From the NCBI RefSeq assembly GCF_020510525.1, contig NZ_CP075188.1, positions 1,116,001-1,180,000 of the forward strand: a stretch of DNA of 64,000 nucleotides, given 5' to 3'. The DNA is from Quatrionicoccus australiensis (GTDB taxonomy: Bacteria > Pseudomonadota > Gammaproteobacteria > Burkholderiales > Rhodocyclaceae). A program made the translations under genes and the position numbers. The notes below the pieces were generated by a model. The model did no database searches and was not told the DNA's origin. It worked only from the letters and a program-made list of their open reading frames with translations. Shown here in pieces: positions 27,408-36,227 of the stretch. The stretch's first letter is position 1. The number at the start of each line of letters is the position of its first letter.

Positions 27408-28760
27408 CTAGTCAGCTTCGGGTGTGGCCACAACCTGATTGACGGTGACGTCGGCCGAGCCCCGGGCGAAGCTGAGTTTGAGTGCGTCGCCACGCGCAAT
27501 CTGTGCGGCATCGCGCACGGCACGCCCGTCGGGGCCGATGGCCAAGGCATAACCGCGGGCCAGCACCGCTTGCGGGTCCAGCTGTACTAGACCGCTGCTT
27601 AACGCATTAAGTTTCCCGGTCTGTTGAGAAATTTTCCAGAGCGCCTGGCTATGCAGCCGGTAATGCAGATGCACGAGCTGTTCGCCGAGCTTGCCCGGCT
27701 GTGGTCGGGCGGCTTTATGGCGCTGGCCGAGGACGGCGAGGCGCAGTTGCTGGCTGGCAGTCTGGCGCAACATCGCCTGGTGCAGACGGCGGCCGAGCTC
27801 GGTCGCGTCCTGGCGGCGCTGTTCGATGCGCGCCGCGGGGTGGATCAGGCGGCTGGCCAGCCAGTCGATCTTTTGCTGCTGGTCGGCCAGGGTGCGTTCC
27901 ATGCGCCGTTCGAGATGGCGCTGCAGTTCGGTGAGGCGGGCGAGCAGGGCGTTACGGTCGGGACTGAGCAGCTCGGCCGCGGCGGTCGGCGTCGGGGCGC
28001 GCTGGTCGGCGGCAAAGTCGGCAATTGTGAAATCGGTTTCGTGGCCAACCCCGGCGACGACCGGGATGGCGGAGGCGCGTATGGCACGCGCCACGCATTC
28101 CTCGTTGAAGGCCCAGAGATCCTCGATGCTGCCACCGCCGCGACAGAGAATGAGCGCGTCACAAGCGCTGTCGCCGGCCGCCATGATCGCGGCGGCAATT
28201 TTTTCGCCGGCGCCTTCGCCCTGGACCGGCGTCGGAAAAAGGCTGATCCGGATATGCGGCGCACGCCGGTGCAAGGTGCTCAGCACATCGCGCAGCGCCG
28301 CGGCCTGCGGGCTGGTGACGATGGCCAGGTGGCGCGGAAAGGTCGGCAGCGGCCGTTTGGCTGCGCTGGCGAACAGGCCTTCGGCTTCGAGTTGTGCCTT
28401 GAGGCGCAGGAAGCGTTCGAACAGGTCGCCCTGGCCGGCGCGGCGGATGGCTTCGACATTGAGCTGGAATTCGCCGCGCGGTTCGTAGAAGGAAACCAGC
28501 GCGCGTGCCTCGATCTTCTGGCCGTTTTCCAGACGCCAGCCGAGCAGTTGCGCCCGGCTGCGCCACATCACGCAGCGCACCTGGGCGGCGGCATCCTTGA
28601 GCGAGAAATAGACGTGGCCGGAGGCGGCGTAGGTCAGGTTGGAAATCTCGCCGCCGACCCAGGTCAGCGGGAATTTCGCTTCAAGACATTCGCGGACCAG
28701 GCGGTTCAGGCCGGAAACCGTGAGTGTGGAAGAGGGGGCGGTGGTGGTGACTTCACGCAT
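27408..28760 (-). CDS. xseA: Exodeoxyribonuclease VII large subunit
   Basis: A 450-residue subunit of the single-strand-specific nuclease ExoVII. An N-terminal OB-fold (LTVSGLNRLVRECLEAKFPLTWVGGEISN-type region) is followed by the nuclease core with TSPQAAALRDVLSTL, LILCRGGGSIEDLWAFN, VVAGVGHETDFTIADFAADQRAPTPTAAAEL, then a long helical arm. The start is the ATG at 28760 (MREVTTTAPSS). A longer frame would begin in the AT-rich intergenic region and is not family-like. Confidence 0.95.
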   Translation of the reverse strand: MREVTTTAPSSTLTVSGLNRLVRECLEAKFPLTWVGGEISNLTYAASGHVYFSLKDAAAQVRCVMWRSRAQLLGWRLENGQKIEARALVSFYEPRGEFQLNVEAIRRAGQGDLFERFLRLKAQLEAEGLFASAAKRPLPTFPRHLAIVTSPQAAALRDVLSTLHRRAPHIRISLFPTPVQGEGAGEKIAAAIMAAGDSACDALILCRGGGSIEDLWAFNEECVARAIRASAIPVVAGVGHETDFTIADFAADQRAPTPTAAAELLSPDRNALLARLTELQRHLERRMERTLADQQQKIDWLASRLIHPAARIEQRRQDATELGRRLHQAMLRQTASQQLRLAVLGQRHKAARPQPGKLGEQLVHLHYRLHSQALWKISQQTGKLNALSSGLVQLDPQAVLARGYALAIGPDGRAVRDAAQIARGDALKLSFARGSADVTVNQVVATPEAD

Positions 28761-28827
28761 CCGGCGATTGTAACCCGTCGATTTTTGTTGCGGGCTTTGC
28801 TTGACAGGTTGGATTTTATTTAACCCG

Positions 28828-28841
28828 TTGATTTTTATCAA
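28828..28841. promoter_or_regulatory. Perfect FNR/Anr-type binding site
   Basis: TTGAT-TTTT-ATCAA is an exact match to the palindromic FNR consensus TTGAT-N4-ATCAA. It lies 68 bp upstream of xseA and 200 bp upstream of exbB. No promoter with the usual -41.5 spacing could be assigned to either gene, so the target gene is open. Confidence 0.6.
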
Positions 28842-28931
28842 TTTAAATAATGTGCCTTGTTTTTTGGCAGAGCAGGAAAAAGCCTTTGCCGGAGTGGGTT
28901 TAGCGCAACTGGCCACAATTCATTCACAGAC

Positions 28932-28940
28932 TTATCCACA
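28932..28940 (+). promoter_or_regulatory. Perfect DnaA box
   Basis: TTATCCACA is an exact match to the strong DnaA box. A related CTTATCCCC reads on the minus strand at 28947-28955, so the two form a loose inverted pair. It lies about 100 bp before exbB. Confidence 0.5.
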
Positions 28941-29041
28941 GATTTTGGGGATAAGCGCGGCCGCGCCTGATTTTTAGGGCTTGCCCCGCCGGAAGGGGAG
29001 AGGCAAAATCCACGGTTAATTTTCCAGCGAGGAATTCCCAC

Positions 29042-29647
29042 GTGTTTGCGATCGTTCAGGCTGCCGGTTGGCCCATCTGGCCGTTGTTGCTGGCCTCCAT
29101 CATTTCCGTTGCGCTGATCATCGAGCGTCTGGTTGCCCTGCGTCGTTCCAAGGTTGTCCCGGCCGGCCTGCTGCAGCGTGCGGTCGGCGAGTTCAAGCGC
29201 GGTGCCAACAACGACAAGCTGCTTGAGGACCTTGAAAAGCATTCGCCGCTCGGACGCGTTTTGTCGGCCGGCCTGCGCAACGTCAATGCGTCGCGCGAAA
29301 TCATGAAGGAATCGATCGAGGAAGCCGGCGGCGCCGTGGCGCACGAGCTCAACCGCTACCTGACGACGCTCGGCACGATTGCCTCGATCAGCCCGCTGAT
29401 GGGTCTGTTTGGCACCGTGGTCGGGATGATCGAGATTTTCGGTTCGCAGTCGCCGAGCGGCTCGAATCCGCAGCAACTGGCGCATGGCATCTCGATTGCC
29501 CTGTACAACACCGGTTTCGGCCTGGTCATCGCGATGCCGAGCATGATCTTCTGGCGCCATTTCCGCGCCCAGGTCGATGGCTTCGTGGTCGAGATGGAAC
29601 AGCAGGCCGTGCGTCTCGTCGAGTACATGCACGGCGACCGGAAGTAA
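29042..29647 (+). CDS. exbB: ExbB/TolQ-type proton channel (second set)
   Basis: A 201-residue member of the MotA/TolQ/ExbB family with three membrane segments (about residues 10-30, 110-135 and 155-175). It has the characteristic TTLGTIASISPLMGLFGTVVG and GISIALYNTGFGLVIAMPSM helices. The GTG start at 29042 follows GAGGAAT. It heads a run of exbB, exbD, lpxK, trm112-like gene, kdsB and adk on the plus strand. The set beside lpxK is common in beta- and gammaproteobacteria. No TonB gene accompanies it here. Confidence 0.92.
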   Translation: MFAIVQAAGWPIWPLLLASIISVALIIERLVALRRSKVVPAGLLQRAVGEFKRGANNDKLLEDLEKHSPLGRVLSAGLRNVNASREIMKESIEEAGGAVAHELNRYLTTLGTIASISPLMGLFGTVVGMIEIFGSQSPSGSNPQQLAHGISIALYNTGFGLVIAMPSMIFWRHFRAQVDGFVVEMEQQAVRLVEYMHGDRK

Positions 29648-29650
29648 GCA

Positions 29651-30067
29651 ATGAACTTTCAGCGCGGACGCAGCCGGGAAGAGCCGGAAATCAACCTGAT
29701 TCCGATGATCGACGTCTTGCTGGTCATCATCATTTTCCTGATGTTGACGACGACTTACGCCAAGTTCTCCGGCCTAGAAATCAATTTGCCGACGGCCGAT
29801 GCCAGCAAGCAGGCCGAGCAGCCCAACGAGATCGATGTCGCGGTGACGGCGAGCGGCCAGATCCTGGTCAACAAGTCGCCCTTGCCCGGCGGTGACGTCA
29901 AGAGCATTGCCGATGCCCTGCAGCGTGCGGCCGGTACCCGGACCGATCCGCTGATCGTCATCAACGCCGATGCCAAGGCGACGCACCAGAGCGTCATCGA
30001 TGTCATGCAGGCGGCGCAGTCGGCGGGCTATCCGCACATTTCCTTCGCGACGCAAGCGCCACGCTGA
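29651..30067 (+). CDS. exbD: ExbD/TolR-type protein (second set)
   Basis: A 138-residue partner of the upstream channel protein. The N-terminal [21 protein letters not shown] has the conserved Asp in the membrane helix. A periplasmic domain follows, ending in [19 protein letters not shown]. It starts 3 bp after exbB and its stop overlaps the lpxK start by one base. Confidence 0.93.
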   Translation: MNFQRGRSREEPEINLIPMIDVLLVIIIFLMLTTTYAKFSGLEINLPTADASKQAEQPNEIDVAVTASGQILVNKSPLPGGDVKSIADALQRAAGTRTDPLIVINADAKATHQSVIDVMQAAQSAGYPHISFATQAPR

Positions 30068-31074
30068 TGGCGCGCTGGTTGCAGCGGCAGTGGTTCGAGC
30101 AACGCCGGCTTTCGCCGGCGTTGTGGCTTTTGCTGCCGCTCCTGCTGCCCTTGTGCGGGCTGTTTGTCCTGCTCGCCAAGCTCAAGCGCCGCCGCACGCA
30201 GCCGCTGCGCCTGCCGGTGCCGGTCGTCGTGGTCGGCAACATCACCGTCGGCGGTGCAGGCAAGACGCCGCTGACGCTGTGGCTGGCCCGGGCGCTGCAG
30301 GAGCGCGGCTGGCAGCCGGGTATCGTCAGCCGTGGCTATGGGGGTCAAAATTCGGCGCCGCGCGCGGTACTGGCCGACGCCTCACCGGTCGACGTCGGTG
30401 ACGAGCCGATTTTGCTCGCCCGGCGCAGCGGCGTGCCGGTCTGGGTCGGGCGCGACCGGGCGGCGGCCGGGCTGGCCTTGCTGGCGGCGCACCCGGAAGT
30501 GAACCTGATTCTTTGCGACGACGGCCTGCAGCATTACCGTCTGGCGCGCGATGTCGAACTCGCCGTCTTTGACGGACGCGGTGCCGGCAACGGCTGGCGC
30601 TTGCCGCTCGGGCCGCTGCGCGAACCGCTGGCACGGCTCGATTCGGTCGATGCCGTGATCTGCAACGGCATGCCGGATGAACGTCTGCCGGCCACCGTGC
30701 CGTCCTTTGCAATGTGTTTGCAGCCCGGCGATTTCTATCGTCTCGATGATTTTGCCCGTTTCTGTACGGTCGACCGTCTGCGCGGGCAGAAATTGCACGC
30801 GCTGGCCGGGATCGGCGATCCGGGGCGCTTTTTCCGGACCCTGCAGGCATTGGGTTTGGTGTTCGAAGCGCATCCCTTTCCCGATCATCATGCCTACGTG
30901 GCGGCCGATCTGGCCTTCGCCAAAGACGGCATCCTGCTGATGACCGAGAAGGATGCAGTAAAATGCGCCGGATTGACGCCCGGCGAAACCTGGGTTTTGC
31001 CCGTCGCGGCCGAGCTTGCGCCGGCCCTAACTGAACTTATTCTGGAGAAACTTCGTGGACGCCAGGCTGCTTGA
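30067..31074 (+). CDS. lpxK: Tetraacyldisaccharide 4'-kinase
   Basis: A 335-residue inner-membrane-associated kinase that phosphorylates the lipid A disaccharide precursor at the 4' position to form lipid IVA. An N-terminal membrane helix (about residues 17-37) precedes the P-loop [13 protein letters not shown] (about residues 57-69). IVSRGYGG and [16 protein letters not shown] follow, then VRDVFAG-like GIGDPGRFF and [11 protein letters not shown] motifs. It overlaps the next small gene by 20 nt. Confidence 0.95.
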   Translation: MARWLQRQWFEQRRLSPALWLLLPLLLPLCGLFVLLAKLKRRRTQPLRLPVPVVVVGNITVGGAGKTPLTLWLARALQERGWQPGIVSRGYGGQNSAPRAVLADASPVDVGDEPILLARRSGVPVWVGRDRAAAGLALLAAHPEVNLILCDDGLQHYRLARDVELAVFDGRGAGNGWRLPLGPLREPLARLDSVDAVICNGMPDERLPATVPSFAMCLQPGDFYRLDDFARFCTVDRLRGQKLHALAGIGDPGRFFRTLQALGLVFEAHPFPDHHAYVAADLAFAKDGILLMTEKDAVKCAGLTPGETWVLPVAAELAPALTELILEKLRGRQAA

Positions 31075-31228
31075 TATCCTCGTCTGCCCGATTTGCAAGG
31101 GCAATCTCGAACACCGCAAAGCCGAAAAGGAACTGGTCTGCAAACCCTGCAAGCTGGCTTTCCCGATCCGCGACGACATCCCGATCATGCTCGAGGATGA
31201 AGCCCGGCAACTGCCCACGGAGGGTTGA
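31055..31228 (+). CDS. Trm112-family zinc protein (YcaR-like)
   Basis: A 57-residue protein beginning at a GTG (31055) inside the end of lpxK, with GGAG 8-11 nt upstream. It reads [17 protein letters not shown] at the start, with Cys11, Cys14, Cys29 and Cys32 forming a rubredoxin-like zinc site, then [18 protein letters not shown]. This is the conserved small gene found between lpxK and kdsB in many proteobacteria. Trm112 proteins in other organisms act as methyltransferase partners. The bacterial role is not settled. Confidence 0.9.
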   Translation: MDARLLDILVCPICKGNLEHRKAEKELVCKPCKLAFPIRDDIPIMLEDEARQLPTEG

Positions 31229-31230
31229 AC

Positions 31231-32016
31231 ATGGCCCACACTGCATTCAAGGTGGTGATTCCAGCCCGCTACGCCTCGACGCGTCTGCCGGGCAAGCCGC
31301 TGCTCGATCTCGGCGGCAAGCCGATGGTTGTGCGCGTGGGCGAACGGGCGCGCCTGTCGGGGGCGGATGAGATCTGGGTGGCGACCGATCACCCGGAAGT
31401 GCGTGCTGCGGCCGAAGCGCATGAATTCGCCGCGCTGATGACGCGCAGCGACCACGCCACCGGCACCGATCGCCTGGCCGAAGTCGTGCAGCAGCGCGGC
31501 TGGAGCCGCGACACCATCATCGTCAATGTGCAGGGCGACGAGCCGTTGATCGAGCCGGACATCATCGCCCGGACGGCGCGCCAGCTGGCGATCAGCGGTG
31601 CCGACATCGCGACGGTGGCGCATCCGATCGCCGAGGCAGGCGATTTCTTCAATCCCAATGTGGTCAAGGTAGTCTGTCGCGCCGATGGCGATGCCGCTTA
31701 TTTCTCGCGGGCGCCGATTCCCTATGCGCGCGATCACTTTGCGCGTGAAAACGGCGGCGAAACCTTGCCGGCGGACTTTCCGGCCTATCGCCACGTGGGT
31801 CTTTATGCCTATCGCGCGAGCTTTTTGCAGGCTTACGCCGGGTTGACCGTTGCGCCGACCGAGCAGTTCGAGTCGCTCGAGCAATTGCGTGCCCTTTGGC
31901 ATGGTTACCGGATCAGCGTTTTGCTGGTCGATGCGGCGCCGGCACCGGGTGTCGACACGCCCGAAGATGCAGAGCGGATGCGCAAATTGTTTGACCGGGC
32001 CGGCAATAGCGAGTAA
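31231..32016 (+). CDS. kdsB: 3-deoxy-manno-octulosonate cytidylyltransferase
   Basis: A 261-residue enzyme that activates KDO to CMP-KDO for lipopolysaccharide inner-core synthesis. Motifs: [20 protein letters not shown] at the N-terminus, [31 protein letters not shown] and HVGLYAYR. I use the ATG at 31231 (MAHTAFKV), 6 nt after GGAGGG. A TTG two codons earlier overlaps the upstream stop. It belongs to the lpxK-containing operon. Confidence 0.96.
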   Translation: MAHTAFKVVIPARYASTRLPGKPLLDLGGKPMVVRVGERARLSGADEIWVATDHPEVRAAAEAHEFAALMTRSDHATGTDRLAEVVQQRGWSRDTIIVNVQGDEPLIEPDIIARTARQLAISGADIATVAHPIAEAGDFFNPNVVKVVCRADGDAAYFSRAPIPYARDHFARENGGETLPADFPAYRHVGLYAYRASFLQAYAGLTVAPTEQFESLEQLRALWHGYRISVLLVDAAPAPGVDTPEDAERMRKLFDRAGNSE

Positions 32017-32079
32017 TTTTTCGCCTTTAGAGAACGGCAGCCAGACAAGCCGATAAAAAGAACGAATTAACATTTTTGA

Positions 32080-32748
<669 letters not shown>

Positions 32749-32757
32749 GGGACGAAG

Positions 32758-34017
32758 ATGACGGTTAAAAACGCCTTCTACGCGCAGTCAGGGGGCGTAA
32801 CAGCCGTCATCAACTCAACGGCGTGCGGCCTGATCCAGGAAGCACGCCGCCATCCCGACAGGATCGGGAAGGTTTATGCCGGTCGTGACGGAATCATCGG
32901 TGCCCTGACCGAAGACCTGATCGATACCAGCCTCGAAACCGACGAGGCCATCGCCCGCCTGCGGCACACGCCGGGCGGCGCTTTCGGTTCCTGCCGCTAC
33001 AAACTGAAAAGCCTGGAAGACCATCGCGCCCAGTATGAGCGCCTGATCGAGGTGTTCAAGGCGCACGACATCGGCTACTTCTTCTACAACGGCGGCAACG
33101 ACTCCATGGATACTGCGTGGAAGGTCTCGCAGATCGCCGAGAAGCTGGGCTATCCGGTCGTTTGCGTTGGTGTGCCAAAGACTGTCGATAACGATCTGCC
33201 GCTGACCGACTGCTGTCCGGGCTTCGGTTCGGTTGCCAAGTATGTCGCGACCTCGATCCGCGAAGCCGGTTATGACGTCGCCTCGATGGCGCGGACGTCC
33301 ACGAAGATTTTCGTTCTCGAAGTCATGGGGCGCCACGCCGGCTGGATTACCGCCGCTTGCGGCCTGGCTTCGGAAAATGCCGGCGAGCCGCCGCACATCC
33401 TGCTCTTCCCGGAAGTGCCGTTTGATCCCGAGCGTTTCCTGGCGCGCGTTCAGGAATGCGTCGAGCAATATGGCTATTGCACGGTCGCCGTCTCGGAAGG
33501 TTTGTCCGATGCTTCCGGCAAGCTGATCGCCGATTCCGATACCAAGGATGCTTTCGGGCATTCGCAACTGGGCGGTGTCGGTCAGGTAGTTGCACAACTG
33601 ATCAAGGACAAGCTTGGCCACAAGTATCACTGGGCGCTTGCCGATTATCTGCAGCGCTCGGCCCGCCACCTGGCTTCGCGTACCGATATCGAACAGGCGC
33701 ATGCGCTCGGTGTCGCAGCGGTCAACCTTGCTTTGCAGGGCAAAAATGCCGTCATGGCGACCGTCGACCGTCTGGCCGACAAGCCCTATCGCTGGCAGAT
33801 CGGCGAAGCGCCGCTCAAGGACGTCGCCAACGTCGAGCGCAAGATGCCGGCCGAGTTCATTACCGCCGATGGCTTCCATATCACCGATGCGTGCCGCACC
33901 TACCTGCAGCCGCTGATCGAAGGTGAGGAGCCGCCACCGTATCGCAATGGCTTGCCGGACTACGTCCGCTTGCAGAATGTCTCCATCGGGAAAAAGCTGG
34001 GGGCGTTCAAGATCTGA
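32758..34017 (+). CDS. pfp: Pyrophosphate-dependent 6-phosphofructokinase
   Basis: A 419-residue phosphofructokinase that uses PPi instead of ATP and works reversibly in glycolysis and gluconeogenesis. The phosphoryl-donor motif reads GGNDSMDTA, with Asp where ATP enzymes have Gly-Thr (GGDGT). The second diagnostic motif has Lys in PKTVDNDLPLTD. Further markers are GFGSVAKYVA and EVMGRHAGWITA. It lies 9 bp after adk and 30 bp before the proton-pumping pyrophosphatase, forming a pyrophosphate-based energy module. Confidence 0.95.
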   Translation: MTVKNAFYAQSGGVTAVINSTACGLIQEARRHPDRIGKVYAGRDGIIGALTEDLIDTSLETDEAIARLRHTPGGAFGSCRYKLKSLEDHRAQYERLIEVFKAHDIGYFFYNGGNDSMDTAWKVSQIAEKLGYPVVCVGVPKTVDNDLPLTDCCPGFGSVAKYVATSIREAGYDVASMARTSTKIFVLEVMGRHAGWITAACGLASENAGEPPHILLFPEVPFDPERFLARVQECVEQYGYCTVAVSEGLSDASGKLIADSDTKDAFGHSQLGGVGQVVAQLIKDKLGHKYHWALADYLQRSARHLASRTDIEQAHALGVAAVNLALQGKNAVMATVDRLADKPYRWQIGEAPLKDVANVERKMPAEFITADGFHITDACRTYLQPLIEGEEPPPYRNGLPDYVRLQNVSIGKKLGAFKI

Positions 34018-34047
34018 TTTTTTGTTGACCATGAAGAGGGGGGAGTA

Positions 34048-36120
34048 ATGTCTAATGCGTTGTTGTTGGCGCTTGCCTGCGCCGTATTGGCTGTCCTGTA
34101 TGGCTGGATTTCCAGCCGACAGATCCTCGCGTTGCCTGCCGGCAACGAGCGTATGCAAGAAATCGCCAAGGCGATCCAGCAGGGGGCCGAGGCTTACCTG
34201 AACCGACAGTACAAGACCATTGCGATGGTCGGTATCGTGCTCTTCGTGGTGATTGGCGTTATTCCCAAACTCGGTTGGCTCACCGCTTTCGGCTTCTTGA
34301 TTGGTGCCGTACTGTCCGGTGCCGCCGGCTTCATCGGCATGAATGTCTCGGTGCGCGCCAATGTGCGTACCGCGGAGGCGGCGCGCGGCGGGATTGCCAA
34401 GGCGCTTGATGTCGCCTTCAAGGGCGGTGCCATTACCGGCATGCTGGTGGTCGGTCTCGGCCTGCTCGGCGTGGCTGGCTACTTCGCCTTCCTGAAATCG
34501 GTCAATGCGCCGGATGCCGAATTGAGTCATGTCATCGAGCCGCTGGTCGGCCTGGCCTTTGGTTCCTCGCTGATCTCCATCTTCGCCCGTCTCGGTGGTG
34601 GCATCTTCACCAAGGGCGCTGACGTCGGTGCTGACCTGGTGGGCAAGGTCGAAGCCGGTATTCCTGAAGATGATCCGCGCAATCCGGCGGTGATTGCCGA
34701 CAACGTCGGTGACAACGTCGGTGACTGCGCCGGCATGGCGGCCGACCTGTTCGAAACCTACGCCGTGACCGTGGTTGCCACCATGGTGCTGGCCGCGCTG
34801 ACGATCAAGGCGACGCCGGGGCTGGGCGAAAACCTTCTGCTCTACCCGTTGGCCCTCGGTGGCGTCTCGATCATCGCTTCGATCATCGGCTGCTATTTCG
34901 TCAAGGCGACCGAAGGCGGCAAGATCATGGCAGCCTTGTATCGTGGCCTGACGGTTGCTGGCGTGCTGGCGCTGGTCGCCTACTATCCGGTGACTTCCTG
35001 GTTGATCGGGGCCGGCGCCGTGCTGCCGGATGGTTCGACGATCAATACCATGACCATGTTCGGTTGTTCGCTCGTCGGCTTGCTCCTGACGGCTGCGCTG
35101 GTCTGGATTACCGAGTATTACACCGGTACCGAATACGGGCCGGTCAAGCATGTTGCCGAAGCCTCGACGACCGGACACGGGACCAACATCATCGCCGGTC
35201 TGGGCGTTTCGATGAAGTCGACGGCCTGGCCGGTGCTTTCGGTCTGTGCCTCGATCTACGCCGCCTATGCCATGGGCGGGCTGTTCGGTATTGCCATCGC
35301 CGCTACCTCCATGCTGTCGATGGCCGGTATCGTCGTGGCGCTTGATGCCTACGGCCCGATTACCGACAACGCCGGTGGTATCGCCGAAATGGCCGGGCTG
35401 CCGAAAGAAGTGCGCGATGTCACCGATCCGCTCGATGCCGTGGGCAATACCACCAAGGCGGTGACCAAGGGCTATGCCATCGGTTCCGCCGGTCTGGCTG
35501 CCCTGGTGCTGTTCGCCGACTACACGCATGCGCTCGGTCTGGACAAAACCACGGGCCTGCCCTTCACCTTCGATCTGTCGAACCACATGGTGATCATCGG
35601 TCTGATCATCGGCGGTCTGATTCCCTACCTGTTTGGCGCGATGGCCATGGAAGCGGTGGGGCGTTCAGCCGGGGCTGTGGTTGTCGAAGTGCGTCGCCAG
35701 TTCAAGGAAATTCCCGGCATCATGGAAGGCACGGCCAAGCCTGACTATTCCAAAGCCGTCGATATGCTTACTGTGGCGGCGATCAAGGAAATGATGATCC
35801 CGTCCATTCTGCCGGTCGCCGTGCCTGTATTGGTTGGTTTGTTGCTCGGTCCGGTTGCTCTGGGTGGCCTGTTGGTCGGTACCATCGTCACTGGCCTGTT
35901 CGTGGCCATTTCGATGACGACGGGCGGTGGCGCCTGGGATAACGCCAAGAAATACATCGAAGATGGCCATTTTGGTGGAAAGGGCTCTGAAGCGCATAAA
36001 GCGGCAGTCACCGGTGACACGGTTGGCGATCCCTACAAGGATACAGCCGGTCCGGCCGTTAATCCGCTGATCAAGATTATCAATCTCGTGGCACTGCTGA
36101 TTGTGCCGTTGATCGCCTGA
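34048..36120 (+). CDS. hppA: Proton-translocating pyrophosphatase
   Basis: A 690-residue integral membrane pump with about 16 helices that couples PPi hydrolysis (or synthesis) to proton transport. Substrate motif [22 protein letters not shown] is seen in pieces, with [19 protein letters not shown] and a C-terminal [19 protein letters not shown]. In [16 protein letters not shown] the lysine after GNTT is the residue that marks the potassium-independent class. It stands directly behind pfp and ahead of a strong terminator, and RBS GGGGGAG precedes the ATG. Confidence 0.97.
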   Translation: MSNALLLALACAVLAVLYGWISSRQILALPAGNERMQEIAKAIQQGAEAYLNRQYKTIAMVGIVLFVVIGVIPKLGWLTAFGFLIGAVLSGAAGFIGMNVSVRANVRTAEAARGGIAKALDVAFKGGAITGMLVVGLGLLGVAGYFAFLKSVNAPDAELSHVIEPLVGLAFGSSLISIFARLGGGIFTKGADVGADLVGKVEAGIPEDDPRNPAVIADNVGDNVGDCAGMAADLFETYAVTVVATMVLAALTIKATPGLGENLLLYPLALGGVSIIASIIGCYFVKATEGGKIMAALYRGLTVAGVLALVAYYPVTSWLIGAGAVLPDGSTINTMTMFGCSLVGLLLTAALVWITEYYTGTEYGPVKHVAEASTTGHGTNIIAGLGVSMKSTAWPVLSVCASIYAAYAMGGLFGIAIAATSMLSMAGIVVALDAYGPITDNAGGIAEMAGLPKEVRDVTDPLDAVGNTTKAVTKGYAIGSAGLAALVLFADYTHALGLDKTTGLPFTFDLSNHMVIIGLIIGGLIPYLFGAMAMEAVGRSAGAVVVEVRRQFKEIPGIMEGTAKPDYSKAVDMLTVAAIKEMMIPSILPVAVPVLVGLLLGPVALGGLLVGTIVTGLFVAISMTTGGGAWDNAKKYIEDGHFGGKGSEAHKAAVTGDTVGDPYKDTAGPAVNPLIKIINLVALLIVPLIA

Positions 36121-36138
36121 TAATTCGGTGTTGAGCGC

Positions 36139-36163
36139 AAAGGCGGCCTTTGCCGCCTTTTTT
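36139..36163 (+). terminator. Terminator after hppA
   Basis: A 9-bp stem (AAAGGCGGC/GCCGCCTTT) with a 4-nt loop runs into TTTTTT, about 20 bp past the hppA stop. Confidence 0.9.
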
Positions 36164-36227
36164 ACATTAATTCAAGCTGAGTAAATTCGTCTAAGATAGA
36201 ATCGAACGTCAAAATGCTGGGAAGGCC

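Larger units (their letters stand above)
28761..29041. other. AT-rich divergent region between xseA and exbB
   Basis: A 281-bp gap with no credible gene. It holds a perfect FNR/Anr-type box (28828-28841) and a perfect DnaA box (28932-28940) with a nearby partial one on the opposite strand (28947-28955). A TTGACA hexamer at 28801 has no good -10 partner. Promoters for xseA and for the exbB-lpxK-kdsB run must lie here. Confidence 0.6.

Noticed and set aside
28801-28806. TTGACA considered as the -35 box of exbB
   Set aside because: No acceptable -10 hexamer lies 16-18 bp downstream, so no promoter is called.
32815-35586. A 923-codon minus-strand frame opposite pfp and hppA
   Set aside because: Product is His/Arg/Gln-rich and unlike any family, whereas the plus-strand genes match PPi-phosphofructokinase and proton pyrophosphatase along their whole length.
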